Positions 17,789-27,351 of a stretch of 64,000 nt of DNA are shown here, in pieces (positions within the stretch are counted from its first letter, which is position 1; every line of letters begins with the position of its first letter). The position numbers and the translations under genes were made by a program. The notes beneath the pieces were generated by a model. That model was not told the DNA's origin, made no database searches, and saw only the letters and a list, made by a program, of their open reading frames with translations. Source of the DNA: Luteibaculum sp964627445 (lineage in GTDB: Bacteria; Bacteroidota; Bacteroidia; Flavobacteriales_D; Luteibaculaceae); the NCBI GenBank assembly GCA_964627445.1, contig CAZVJF010000002.1:248001-312000 (forward strand), in the 5' to 3' direction.

Positions 17789-19093
17789 ATGAATACAGAC
17801 GCGATATTTTGGTTTCGGAGGGATCTGAGATTGGACGATAACTGCGGTCTTTACCACGCTTTAAAAGAGCACAAGGCGGTGCAAGGCATCTTTATTTTCG
17901 ATACCGAAATACTGGATAAACTAGAGGACAAAAGGGATAAGCGCGTAAGTCTGTTGTACGACATGCTTCAAGACCTTCATGCGGCTCTAGAAAAGGAGGG
18001 AGGATCGCTTAAAGTCTATTACGGCAAACCCACAGCGCTGTTTAAAGAAGAAATTCTTAGCGATTTTCCAGAGGTAAAAGCCGTGCACACCAACCACGAC
18101 TACGAGCCTTATGCCAAAGAGCGCGACCAGCAGGTGCAGCAGGTTTTGGAAGAGCAGAATATTTCCTTCCATACATACAAAGACCAGGTGATTTTTGAAA
18201 AGGATGAGGTGGTAAAAGCCGATGGAGGGCCGTATACCGTTTTCACACCTTATTTCAATACTTGGAAAAAGCGCTTGGAGAAGGAGGGCATTCCACATTG
18301 GGACACCAAAGAGGTGTTAGGAAATGTGGCAAAGGCCGAACATGCTATGCTGCCTTTTGATGCCATGCCCTTTGAATACGTTGCAGTCGATTTACCCAAC
18401 AAGCAGTTCGCTGCAGAGGGCATGCAAGCGTACGGAGACCAGCGCGATTATCCAGCCAAAAAAGGAACCAGTCGTTTATCGGTCCACTTGCGCTTTGGTA
18501 GTATTAGCATACGTCAACTAGCCAAGAAAGCATGGGATAATACAGCAGAGACGTATTTAAGTGAGTTGGCCTGGCGCGATTTTTACCATCAAATTTTATA
18601 TCACTATCCTAAAGTTAAGGATAGCGCATTTAAGGATAGGTACGAACGTGTGCCCTGGCGCAACAACGAGGAAGATTTTAAAGCCTGGTGCGAAGGAAAA
18701 ACGGGCGTTCCCATTGTAGATGCGGGTATGCGCGAGCTGAATAAAACCGGCTATATGCACAATCGCGTACGCATGATAGTGGCATCCTTCCTTACCAAAA
18801 ACCTTTTGATTGATTGGCGTTGGGGCGAGCGCTACTTTGCAAAAAAATTGTTGGATTACGATATGGCAGCGAACACCGGAGGCTGGCAATGGGCAGCGGG
18901 TTGTGGCACCGATGCGGCACCGTATTTCCGGGTTTTTAATCCAATAACCCAAGCCGAGAAATACGACCCCAAAGGTGTGTATATTCGCAAGTGGGTTCCG
19001 GAGTTTGACCAGTTGTCGTATCCACAACCTATAGTTGACGTTAAAGAGAGTAGGAAGCGCGCTATTGCTACCTACAAAGAGGCTTTGAATTAA
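17789..19093 (+). CDS. phrB: Deoxyribodipyrimidine photolyase, class I CPD type
   Basis: A 434-residue photolyase/cryptochrome family flavoprotein. An N-terminal antenna domain opens AIFWFRRDLRLDDNCGLYHAL. The FAD-binding helical domain closely follows E. coli PhrB: ELAWRDFYHQIL, GVPIVDAGMRELNKTGYMHNR, LIDWRWGERYF, DYDMAANTGGWQWAAGCGTDAAPYFRVFNP. Conserved tryptophans in these blocks fit the electron-transfer chain. That similarity favours a light-driven CPD repair enzyme over a cryptochrome receptor. ATG follows the idi stop by one base, so it is a member of the crt operon. Confidence 0.93.
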   Translation: MNTDAIFWFRRDLRLDDNCGLYHALKEHKAVQGIFIFDTEILDKLEDKRDKRVSLLYDMLQDLHAALEKEGGSLKVYYGKPTALFKEEILSDFPEVKAVHTNHDYEPYAKERDQQVQQVLEEQNISFHTYKDQVIFEKDEVVKADGGPYTVFTPYFNTWKKRLEKEGIPHWDTKEVLGNVAKAEHAMLPFDAMPFEYVAVDLPNKQFAAEGMQAYGDQRDYPAKKGTSRLSVHLRFGSISIRQLAKKAWDNTAETYLSELAWRDFYHQILYHYPKVKDSAFKDRYERVPWRNNEEDFKAWCEGKTGVPIVDAGMRELNKTGYMHNRVRMIVASFLTKNLLIDWRWGERYFAKKLLDYDMAANTGGWQWAAGCGTDAAPYFRVFNPITQAEKYDPKGVYIRKWVPEFDQLSYPQPIVDVKESRKRAIATYKEALN

Positions 19094-19110
19094 AATTAAC
19101 AACGAGTACT

Positions 19111-19575
19111 ATGTTGTACCTAGCTATTGTAATAGGCACCTTCTTTTTTATGGAGTTTATGGCGTGGTTTACCCACAAGTATGTAATGCATGGATTTTTG
19201 TGGGTGCTGCACAAAGACCATCACCAGCCAGAGCCTGGTTTTTTTGAACGCAACGATGCCTTCTTTCTCATCTTTGCCATTCCCTCATCTACACTCATGT
19301 TTTTGGGTGCGGCAGCGGGCTTTGACTACCGCTTCTATATAGGCTTAGGGATTTTGATTTATGGCATTTGCTATTTCTTGGTGCACGATATCTTTATTCA
19401 CCAGCGGTTTAAATGGTTGCGCAATTCCAACCACCCGTATTTTAAGGCTATACGTAAGGCACACAAAGTGCACCACAAGCACATGGGTAAGGAAAAAGGA
19501 GAGTGTTTCGGCATGCTCATCGTACCGTTTAAGTACTATAAAGAGGCCAAACGCATGCTGAACAATGCCCGATAA
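19111..19575 (+). CDS. crtZ: Beta-carotene 3-hydroxylase
   Basis: A 154-residue membrane di-iron hydroxylase of the fatty-acid-hydroxylase superfamily; it converts beta-carotene to zeaxanthin. The histidine clusters are visible: H22 and H27 (THKYVMH), H34, H37 and H38 (HKDHH), HDIFIHQRF, and the C-terminal HKVHHKH. It has about four hydrophobic segments. Its end overlaps the lycopene cyclase start by 11 bases. Confidence 0.95.
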   Translation: MLYLAIVIGTFFFMEFMAWFTHKYVMHGFLWVLHKDHHQPEPGFFERNDAFFLIFAIPSSTLMFLGAAAGFDYRFYIGLGILIYGICYFLVHDIFIHQRFKWLRNSNHPYFKAIRKAHKVHHKHMGKEKGECFGMLIVPFKYYKEAKRMLNNAR

Positions 19576-20278
19576 ATGGATTTACCTGGCGCTGAATATT
19601 GGCACAGTAGCCGTGCCTTTTATCGCGTCATTTTACCCCAAACACCCTTTCTACAAGCATTGGTGGGCTTTTGTGAAAGCCTCTATACCCGTAGCGCTCT
19701 TCTTTATTTTGTGGGATATCGGGTTTACCCATATGGGCATCTGGGGTTTTAACCCCGAGTACCTCAGCGGAATTTATTTAGCCAACCTACCCTTAGAGGA
19801 AGTGTTGTTCTTTTTCTGCATACCCTTCTCATGCACCTTTACCTACTTCGCATTGCAGTACTTTTTCGGAAGGTACACCACTCCAGCTTGGCTTCATAAG
19901 CTAACGGCCTTTGTAGGATTGGGATGTCTGGGTATTGCGATATGGCACTATAACCACTGGTATACGGGCACCTCCTTTGCATTATGCGGTCTGTTGCTCT
20001 TGTGGGTGGGTATGCGATTGCGGCCCCAGCATTGGAATATTTTTGTGATTACGTATCTCTTAATACTGTTGCCCTTCTATGCAGTTAATGGAGTTTTAAC
20101 CGGCCTATTTATACCAGAACAGGTGGTTTGGTATAATGACTATCACAACTTAGGCAGTAGAGTTTTTACCATTCCCTTAGACGATCACGCATACTCCCTA
20201 GTACTACAGGGCGCTGTGGTCCTATTGTTCGAGCACTTTCGCAACCAGCAAGTAAAAGGTAGTAGTGTCGTGGTGTAG
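19565..20278 (+). CDS. crtYcd: Lycopene beta-cyclase, fused CrtYc/CrtYd type
   Basis: A 237-residue polytopic membrane protein with two lycopene-cyclase-domain repeats. The first repeat has ILWDIGFTHMGIWGFNPEYL and the acidic motif NLPLEEVLFFFCIP (about residues 50-92). The second has YNDYHNLGSRVFTIPLDDHAYS (about residues 190-215). Each half corresponds to one subunit of the heterodimeric actinobacterial and archaeal cyclase, here in one chain as is common in Bacteroidota. It cyclises lycopene ends to beta-ionone rings. It is the last gene of the operon. Confidence 0.9.
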   Translation: MPDKWIYLALNIGTVAVPFIASFYPKHPFYKHWWAFVKASIPVALFFILWDIGFTHMGIWGFNPEYLSGIYLANLPLEEVLFFFCIPFSCTFTYFALQYFFGRYTTPAWLHKLTAFVGLGCLGIAIWHYNHWYTGTSFALCGLLLLWVGMRLRPQHWNIFVITYLLILLPFYAVNGVLTGLFIPEQVVWYNDYHNLGSRVFTIPLDDHAYSLVLQGAVVLLFEHFRNQQVKGSSVVV

Positions 20279-20309
20279 AACAAAAACAAAAAAAAATTCA
20301 GCATATTGT

Positions 20310-20339
20310 TTGTAGAATTCAAAAAGCAATCTATATTTG
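20310..20339 (+). promoter_or_regulatory. Consensus Bacteroidota promoter in intergenic region
   Basis: TTG at 20310-20312, a 19-base spacer and TATATTTG at 20332-20339 match the Bacteroidota housekeeping consensus exactly. No start codon follows before a terminator at 20382-20409, so the promoter appears to drive a short untranslated RNA. Confidence 0.7.
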
Positions 20340-20344
20340 TATTA

Positions 20345-20410
20345 AGGTAAAGTTAAGGTTTAACTTCAGGTAAAGGGAAAAGCGAGGTGTTTCGGCATCT
20401 CGCTTTTTTA
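20345..20410 (+). ncRNA. Candidate small RNA of about 65 nt
   Basis: Starting about six bases after a consensus promoter, the predicted transcript contains a hairpin (AAGTTAA at 20350-20356, GGT loop, TTAACTT at 20360-20366). A purine-rich single-stranded linker with a second copy of AGGTAAAG follows, then a terminator hairpin. There is no start codon within it. No known RNA family was recognised. The alternative is that the hairpin simply terminates the crt operon and the promoter match is fortuitous. Confidence 0.45.
20382..20409 (+). terminator. Rho-independent terminator
   Basis: The stem GCGAGGTG / CATCTCGC (20382-20389 with 20396-20403, one G-U pair) has a 6-base loop and is followed by six T residues. 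It can end both the candidate small RNA and read-through from the crt operon. Confidence 0.88.
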
Positions 20411-20683
20411 TTTTCCACTTCAGGATACCAAAGCGCAGCTTATGTTTTGAACAAATGTTTGAGCTTGGTTAACTCAGGCTGTTGGGAGGAGAACACACCA
20501 TAAGAAAACTTATATGCGTGTATAGAGTGGCCAGAAGCGCTTTAAACTACTCATCTGTGTAGATAATTAGACAATTAATCCAATTAACGTTGCTAGATCA
20601 GGTCTTCGGAAAACCCTCACTCCCTAGGCAACTTCAGTTTAATTTTGTAATATTATACGTATCCATTCCAAAATCCCTACAAC

Positions 20684-23600
20684 ATGCGTCTCTTTCTATT
20701 ATTAGCTAGCGTTCTCATGCTTATGCCAAGTGTTGGATTTGCACAACAATGCGGCACCTGTTTGCCGATGTTTTCCAGCAATCCAGGTGCACCTATCGAT
20801 ATAGGTCCAACAAGTGCGGTAGTTACGGATAACATTGTTATATCAGATACCACGGGTACCATAGCTGATCTCAATATATATCTCGACATAAGCCATTCCT
20901 ATGTGGGAGATTTAAACATTAGTTTAAGTCATTTGGAGAGCGGCCAGTCCACAGAACTCTTTTTTGGTAATATTAGTGGATGTGCGGGTACAGATATTGA
21001 TGTGGTTTTGGACGATGAGTTAGCCAATTTTATTACTTGTAGTGGAGGCGCCGTGCCCGCAGTTGGTGGATGCTACCGATCTGACCCATTGCCAGGCCTT
21101 ACCTCCTTTAATGGTGTTGATATATCGGGAACATGGATGCTGACAGTTCGCGATGCATCTCCGGCAATAGATGCAGGCGTTCTGAATGGTTGGTGTTTGA
21201 TGCCTACACTAGAGGTTACACAAGGCTACTGCGAAGCAAGCGGTTGTAACCAGGCACAAAGCAATTGTGAGAATAGCTGTGCAGATGATGACCTTAACAC
21301 CTATATATCGGCAGTATCTGTGAGTAATTTGGATAATATTAGCACGCTATGCAGCGCGACTTCTCCTGGTTACAGCGATTTCACAGCAGACACAACACTA
21401 ACAGCATCCTTTGAGCCGGGCACAACTTACGCCATAGATGTGCAAATTAGTTCAACCAATTCGACAGTGGAGAGTGAGTTTGTAGCCGCTTGGATCGATT
21501 TCAACCACGATAAAGTTTTTGATGATGTTTCGGAGGCGATTTACCTTACTTATAATGCTTCTACTGGCACCTACAGCAATTCGGCATTCTTAATTCCAAC
21601 CGATGCTATTTTGGGACAAACACGTATGCGAATTCGAGATGCTTACAACAATTACCCACTTTTTGCTGATGATCCTGCTCGATTAAGTTGCGGTAGCTCC
21701 ACATACGGAGAAGTGGAGGATTATACTGTATTCATTATTGAAGAGGAAGAAACAGACGAGCCACCGAGCACGCCCAACTGTGCAACGTTTTTGTCTCCGG
21801 CAGACATTGCGTCTGGTATGTGTCAAAAAGGAGTTTCTTTCGCTTGGGAAGACCCTACGAACGGACCCGAACCACAGGGGTATCATTTTTATCTCGGGAC
21901 TGACGAGTCCGCTAAGTCTGTATATGACTCTATAGATTTGGGCTCTAGTAATAGCTTTATACTACCAGACTCAGTTTTACTAGAAAAAGGTACACGGTAT
22001 TATTGGTTAGCCGTTCCGTATGACGAAAATGGGGCAGCCGAAAATTGCGCTTCCTATTCGTTTAGTACTGCCGAAAGTGGAGATCCATTAGTTGGCATCT
22101 TCTCATCCGGTAGTGCTGATTATCAACAAGTTGTTTGTCTGGGCACTTCAGCTTCTTTAGCGGTAGAGGTCACGGGCTCGGGAGGATATGAATATAGCTG
22201 GACAGGAGCGGACATTGACTACTTAAGCGATACCACTGCAGCTCAAGTAGGTTTTAACCCTGAGGACGTTGGAAATAATTTTTATGAGGTTCATGTAACA
22301 GACCGTAACAGATGCACTGGCTCAGATTCGGTAGCAATTGATGTCCAGGAAACAGCAGTGGCTGGCGATATTCAAGCCTCGTCCACAGCTCTTTGTTACG
22401 ATGAAACAGCACTGCTTTCACTTTCGGGACACCAAGGAAACATTGTATGGCAACAGCAAACGGGAGGGACAGCCTGGCAGGATATAAGTAATGAAATTAA
22501 GGATACCCTAAACTTAACTCCACCCATTACCCACGAGCGCTACAGAGCAATATTGAGCATTGGTAGCTGCACAGATACATCCGAGGTAATTGAGCTCACC
22601 CTATTTCCTGAACCCCGGCCTGCTACCATTTCTTCCGAAACAGGCAACTTTTGGTTTTGTGAAAACGATAGCCTACTGCTCCAGTCTAACCAAACAAATA
22701 GCAGATGGAATACAGAAAGTAGTAGCCAAGAGATATATGTTTCGCAGCCCGGTAATTACAGTGTAGTTTACACTGATGTAAACAACTGTACAGCCCAACC
22801 TACGAGTGTGTCGGTTATGGAAAATCCGACACCCGTTAAACCAAAAATATTGGAAGCACCAGCTGGCCAAGGTGCAATTAACTTCTGTGAAGGTGAGTCG
22901 GTAACCTTATCTACGGACGCACAGGCGCAACAGTACAGCTGGTCAAACATTGCTCCGGGTACGTCTCAACAAGTAACCGTTAGTGCTCCAGTTACTACGC
23001 GATTGCGGGTTTTTGATGAGTTTGGTTGCACCAATGTATCAGATCCGCTAACCCTTACGCTGAGGCTGAAACCAGAGACCCCGTTTATTACATCGGTAGG
23101 AGGAAGGCGCGGTCTTTGTCCCAACGAAGTGATAACGCTAATTGCAAACAATGAGCCTGGAACAGATTTTGTTTGGAATCACGACCCGAGTATTACATCA
23201 ACGTCCATTCAAGTAACGCAACCCGGCACTTTTTCTATAACCGCAAGTACGGTTTATAATTGCAGTAGCCAGTCCAACCCCTTTACAGTAACCACGTATA
23301 ATAACCCCCCAAAACCTACAGTAGTCATACTAGACGAACCTCAATTTTGTGAGGGTAAGTCAACCCGTCTTACCACCCCAACTAACTTGGATGTTTACTG
23401 GAATAATGACCCCGAGATTACGGATAAAACCATTACAGTTGCTCAATCGGGAAATTACTTTGTAACTGCGATGCAAAATGGTTGTGAGACAAATTCAGAT
23501 CCCGTACAGATAACGACCATCCCTAACCCCCCAAAACCCAATATCACAGTTAGTCCAAACCGCAACGAATTATGTGATGGAGAAGAAGCCGTGCTTACAA

Positions 23601-24208
23601 CGGATGCAATAGATGAAATTATTTGGATCAATGATATATCCAACAACACAAATTCCTTAACGGTAACGGAATCTGGTAATTATCACCTGAGGGTAACCAA
23701 TAGCAGTGGTTGCCAGAGCTTCTCAGATACACTAACCGTGGCATTTCAACCCTTACCAGAAAAACCACTCATACAGGTTACAGACGGTATACTTTTTTGT
23801 CTTAACCCTAACGGAAGCTTCAATTATCAGTGGCTAGATGCCGCAGGTGCAGCTATTCCGGGCGAAAATACAACGACGTATCAGGATGCGCCCGAGGGTC
23901 AATTCTCATTAAGAGTTACCAATCCACAAACGGGCTGCACCAATGTTTCAGATCAAGTTACAGACATCATTGGACACCATGTAAAAAGCTCGGTAAGAAT
24001 ATTCCCTAACCCAGTTTCATCTGGTGCAAAAATACAATGGGAGGGTATGAATGCCAATACCTTTCTTCTTACTAACCAATTAGGCCAAGTGATTCGTAGC
24101 TCAAGAGGGTCAGGGATGGAGACTAGTGGGCTTGCTCCTGGTATTTACGTGTTGATTGCCGTTACAGAAAGTACAACCGTAAGTATCGGTAAGGTTACCG
24201 TACTTTAA
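20684..24208 (+). CDS. Secreted P-domain/GEVED protein with T9SS type A sorting domain
   Basis: A 1174-residue exported protein. A signal peptide (MRLFLLLASVLMLMPSVGFAQ) is followed by a proprotein-convertase P-like jelly roll (about residues 30-175, ending SGTWMLTVRD and GVLNGWCL). Next is a GEVED domain ending SSTYGEVEDYTVFI near residue 345. A series of immunoglobulin-like modules of about 85 residues follows, each opening with an F/LCxGES-type motif. The C-terminal 70 residues (VRIFPNPVSS to IGKVTVL) are a Por-secretion/T9SS type A tail. No catalytic domain was recognised. It is probably surface-anchored or secreted. Confidence 0.85.
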   Translation: MRLFLLLASVLMLMPSVGFAQQCGTCLPMFSSNPGAPIDIGPTSAVVTDNIVISDTTGTIADLNIYLDISHSYVGDLNISLSHLESGQSTELFFGNISGCAGTDIDVVLDDELANFITCSGGAVPAVGGCYRSDPLPGLTSFNGVDISGTWMLTVRDASPAIDAGVLNGWCLMPTLEVTQGYCEASGCNQAQSNCENSCADDDLNTYISAVSVSNLDNISTLCSATSPGYSDFTADTTLTASFEPGTTYAIDVQISSTNSTVESEFVAAWIDFNHDKVFDDVSEAIYLTYNASTGTYSNSAFLIPTDAILGQTRMRIRDAYNNYPLFADDPARLSCGSSTYGEVEDYTVFIIEEEETDEPPSTPNCATFLSPADIASGMCQKGVSFAWEDPTNGPEPQGYHFYLGTDESAKSVYDSIDLGSSNSFILPDSVLLEKGTRYYWLAVPYDENGAAENCASYSFSTAESGDPLVGIFSSGSADYQQVVCLGTSASLAVEVTGSGGYEYSWTGADIDYLSDTTAAQVGFNPEDVGNNFYEVHVTDRNRCTGSDSVAIDVQETAVAGDIQASSTALCYDETALLSLSGHQGNIVWQQQTGGTAWQDISNEIKDTLNLTPPITHERYRAILSIGSCTDTSEVIELTLFPEPRPATISSETGNFWFCENDSLLLQSNQTNSRWNTESSSQEIYVSQPGNYSVVYTDVNNCTAQPTSVSVMENPTPVKPKILEAPAGQGAINFCEGESVTLSTDAQAQQYSWSNIAPGTSQQVTVSAPVTTRLRVFDEFGCTNVSDPLTLTLRLKPETPFITSVGGRRGLCPNEVITLIANNEPGTDFVWNHDPSITSTSIQVTQPGTFSITASTVYNCSSQSNPFTVTTYNNPPKPTVVILDEPQFCEGKSTRLTTPTNLDVYWNNDPEITDKTITVAQSGNYFVTAMQNGCETNSDPVQITTIPNPPKPNITVSPNRNELCDGEEAVLTTDAIDEIIWINDISNNTNSLTVTESGNYHLRVTNSSGCQSFSDTLTVAFQPLPEKPLIQVTDGILFCLNPNGSFNYQWLDAAGAAIPGENTTTYQDAPEGQFSLRVTNPQTGCTNVSDQVTDIIGHHVKSSVRIFPNPVSSGAKIQWEGMNANTFLLTNQLGQVIRSSRGSGMETSGLAPGIYVLIAVTESTTVSIGKVTVL

Positions 24209-24369
24209 CGGAGGTAGTCCGGGAATAAGTGCAATTAGCTTCTGCTTTTTCGCATTGGATAGAAATGGTTTGGTATTCCGACCTAAAGACAATTAGCCTT
24301 TCAAATCTTTTGTAGCATTTGGTGTGCACAAACCGCGCTGAAAACATACTTTTAGCCAAATTTCCTTTT

Positions 24370-27351
24370 ATGAGAATCAAATTCTTGGGCTTTCTCTGCG
24401 CTATAATTTGGGCTTTTCCCCTTGCTGCGCAAGAAACACGCCCCGTTGCAGGCATTGCCGACAAGGCCGTTGAGGTACACGCCTATACCAATGCTACCAT
24501 TCACGTTACTGCCAATCAAATCTTGGAGAACGCCACGCTTATAGTTTCCAAAAACAGAATACAGGCAGTAGGTGCCCAGGCGGCTATCCCCGCCAATGCG
24601 GTAGTGCATAATATGGAGGGCAAGCACCTGTACCCCTCTTTTGTGGAGCTCAACTCCGGTTATGGGGTGGAGGTGCAGAATAATAAGGAAGGTAAATATC
24701 CGGTGTACGACAAAACCAACCCGGCAGCTACGTATTGGAATGATGCCATCCGTGCTCAAATGGATGCCGCTGAAATGTTTACCGTAGATGAAAAAGACGC
24801 AAAAGCGTTGCGCTCTCATGGTTTTGGAACGGTGGTAAGTCACCACCAAGACGGGATTGCTCGGGGTAGGGCAGTGGCCGCTACCTTAGGAGAACAAACC
24901 GCCAATGTAAGTGTGGTTAAGCCCTTGTTGCATGCTTTTTATTCTTTCGATAAGGGTAGTTCTAAGGTTTCCTATCCCACCTCGCTTATGGGAAGCATCG
25001 CCTTGTTGGAACAGGCCTTTCACGATGCCAAGTGGTACGAAGAAGGAACGGATTTGGAGCGCAATATTAGCCTGGAGTCGCTGGCAAAGCAGCGCAAGGC
25101 ACCCGGGTTCTTTATTTGTAAGGATAAGTGGGATGTGCCCCGTGCCGATGCTATAGCCAAGCAGTTTGGCATGAATTGGATTTATGTGGGCGGAATGGAT
25201 TTATATGAAAACATAGATGCATTTGCCAACAAAGGTTACCGCTTTGTGGTGCCCATCAATCACCCCAAGGCATACGATGTAAGCGATCCCTTAGCTACAG
25301 CTATGCTGGGTATGGAAGACCTGAAGGCTTACGATTGGGCACCTACCAACCTTGCTAAAATGGCGGAGCGTAATATCCCGTTCGCTATATCGGCTAGTGG
25401 GTTGGATAAAAAAGGAAATCTTATTGCAGAGGTGCAAACGGCTATAGCCGGGGGTTTAGATCCTAAAAAGGCCTTAGCTGCGCTTACCTCCATTCCAGCC
25501 GAATTTGCAGGAATAGCGAAGGAGGTAGGAACATTGGAGAAAGGTAAACTGGCCAACTTTTTGGTTACAGATGGGCCTATCTTTGAGAAGAAAACCAAGG
25601 TGTTATCCAACCATGTGCAAGGAAAAGACTACACGGTTACCGAAACACCCACGGTAGATTTTTCTGGAAATTACACAATTAGCCTTGATGGCAAGGAGTA
25701 CCACCTTACCCTGAATCCAGACAAAGACAGCTATAAAGCCTCTTTAAAGGCGATTGCAGATGGTGATACCACAAAGCTAAAAGCCATGGCGAGCACCCAG
25801 GGATATGCGTTGAGCTTAGCTTTTAAACCCAATGAAGATGCATCCTACTACCGTTTAAACGGGCACAAAGACGCTCAAGGTAACATTGCCGGAACAGGGC
25901 AAAAGCCCAGCGGAGAACGCATGCGGTTTACAGCTTCGGTGGCAGATCCTGCCGATGAAAAACCAGAGGAAGACGAGATGGAGCCCTGGAAACCAGTTTC
26001 CACCTTTACGTATCCACAAAAAGCCTTTGGTCATGCGAGCACACCTCAGCAGGAAAACATCTTGGTGCGCAATGCTACCGTTTGGACGAACGAGAAGGAA
26101 GGCATTCTAGAAAACACGGATGTGCTTATTGCGGGAGGAAAAATTGTGCAGGTTGGAAAAAATCTGCCAGCCGCAGGGCGCACGGTAATTGATGGTACCG
26201 GCAAACACCTAACATCGGGTATTATTGATGAGCACTCGCACATTGCCCTATCTCGCGGGGTAAACGAAGCGGGCCAGGCTATATCGGCCGAGGTTAGCAT
26301 AGGCAATGTGGTAAACCCAGAGGATATTAATATTTACCGACAGTTGTCGGGAGGCGTTACCGCAGCGCAATTGTTGCACGGTTCGGCCAACCCCATTGGA
26401 GGACAATCGGCTTTGGTAAAACTAAAATACGGTAGCACACCGGAGGAAATGAAAATTAGCAATGCCGATGGTTTCATCAAGTTTGCTTTGGGTGAGAATG
26501 TTAAACAATCCAACTGGGGCGATAGAAACACTACCCGATATCCGCAAACCCGTATGGGGGTAGAGCAGTTGTACTACGACGCTTTTATCCGCGCGCAAGA
26601 GTATGCAGCTAAGAAGCAAAACGCTCGCACTGCGAAAGATCGTCCACGGTATGATATGGAGTTGGAAGTGCTATTGGAGATCCTGAACAGCAAGCGCTTT
26701 GTAAGCTGCCACTCCTATATCCAATCTGAGATAAACATGCTGATGCATGTGGCCGATAGCATGGGCTTTACCATCAATACGTTTACCCATATCTTGGAAG
26801 GTTATAAAGTAGCCGATAAAATGGCAGAACACGGAGCTTCGGGTTCTACCTTCTCGGACTGGTGGGCCTATAAGTTTGAGGTGAAAGATGCCATACCGTA
26901 CAACGCGGCATTGATGCACGAGCAAGGCGTTAATGTGGGTATCAATTCCGATGATGCCGAAATGGGAAGACGCTTAAACCAAGAAGCTTCCAAGGCCGTG
27001 AAATACGGTGGGGTATCGGAAGAAGAGGCCTGGAAAATGGTGACCTTGAATCCAGCCAAAATGCTACACCTGGACAACCGTATGGGAAGCATAAAAGTGG
27101 GGAAAGATGCCGATGTGGTATTGTGGTCGCACCATCCGCTAACCCAAGAAGCACGAGCCTTGTACACCTTGGTAGACGGAGCCATCTACTACAGCGAAGA
27201 ACAAGAACAACTGCGCTACGAGCGCGACCGTGAAGACCGCGAGCGCATCATCCAAAAAATGATGGAAGACAAGCACGAGGACAAAAAGAAGCCTACGCGC
27301 GCTAAACGCGAGAAGATTTACGACTGCGAAGATTTTGACTTTTTAAAGTAA
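24370..27351 (+). CDS. Secreted double amidohydrolase
   Basis: A 993-residue exported protein. I chose ATG 24370 because it begins a clean signal peptide (MRIKFLGFLCAIIWAFPLAAQ). It carries two amidohydrolase-superfamily modules. The first (about residues 30-410) lacks the metal-binding HxH, having ELNSGYG at that place. The second (about 560-960) is complete: IIDEHSHIALSRG, SCHSY, FTHILEGYK and NSDDAEMGRR supply metal ligands and the catalytic Asp. It is likely a periplasmic hydrolase of cyclic amides or peptides; the substrate is unknown. The downstream gene overlaps its stop by one base. A charged C-terminal tail closes the protein. Confidence 0.85.
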   Translation: MRIKFLGFLCAIIWAFPLAAQETRPVAGIADKAVEVHAYTNATIHVTANQILENATLIVSKNRIQAVGAQAAIPANAVVHNMEGKHLYPSFVELNSGYGVEVQNNKEGKYPVYDKTNPAATYWNDAIRAQMDAAEMFTVDEKDAKALRSHGFGTVVSHHQDGIARGRAVAATLGEQTANVSVVKPLLHAFYSFDKGSSKVSYPTSLMGSIALLEQAFHDAKWYEEGTDLERNISLESLAKQRKAPGFFICKDKWDVPRADAIAKQFGMNWIYVGGMDLYENIDAFANKGYRFVVPINHPKAYDVSDPLATAMLGMEDLKAYDWAPTNLAKMAERNIPFAISASGLDKKGNLIAEVQTAIAGGLDPKKALAALTSIPAEFAGIAKEVGTLEKGKLANFLVTDGPIFEKKTKVLSNHVQGKDYTVTETPTVDFSGNYTISLDGKEYHLTLNPDKDSYKASLKAIADGDTTKLKAMASTQGYALSLAFKPNEDASYYRLNGHKDAQGNIAGTGQKPSGERMRFTASVADPADEKPEEDEMEPWKPVSTFTYPQKAFGHASTPQQENILVRNATVWTNEKEGILENTDVLIAGGKIVQVGKNLPAAGRTVIDGTGKHLTSGIIDEHSHIALSRGVNEAGQAISAEVSIGNVVNPEDINIYRQLSGGVTAAQLLHGSANPIGGQSALVKLKYGSTPEEMKISNADGFIKFALGENVKQSNWGDRNTTRYPQTRMGVEQLYYDAFIRAQEYAAKKQNARTAKDRPRYDMELEVLLEILNSKRFVSCHSYIQSEINMLMHVADSMGFTINTFTHILEGYKVADKMAEHGASGSTFSDWWAYKFEVKDAIPYNAALMHEQGVNVGINSDDAEMGRRLNQEASKAVKYGGVSEEEAWKMVTLNPAKMLHLDNRMGSIKVGKDADVVLWSHHPLTQEARALYTLVDGAIYYSEEQEQLRYERDREDRERIIQKMMEDKHEDKKKPTRAKREKIYDCEDFDFLK

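Larger units (their letters stand above)
20279..20683. other. 405-base gap after the carotenoid operon
   Basis: No protein-coding frame is supported. The left part holds an A-rich run, a consensus promoter, a short hairpin and a terminator (candidate small RNA, annotated separately). The right part (20411-20683) has only a possible TAATTTTG -7 element at 20640-20647 for the next gene, 36 bases before its ATG. Confidence 0.7.

Noticed and set aside
17789..19093. Reading the photolyase gene as a cryptochrome photoreceptor
   Set aside because: The FAD domain follows E. coli CPD photolyase nearly block for block, including the lesion-binding and tryptophan regions, so repair is the simpler call.
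24352..24849. 165-codon minus-strand frame at the start of the double amidohydrolase
   Set aside because: It is antisense to a signal peptide and a conserved domain, with no supporting motif.
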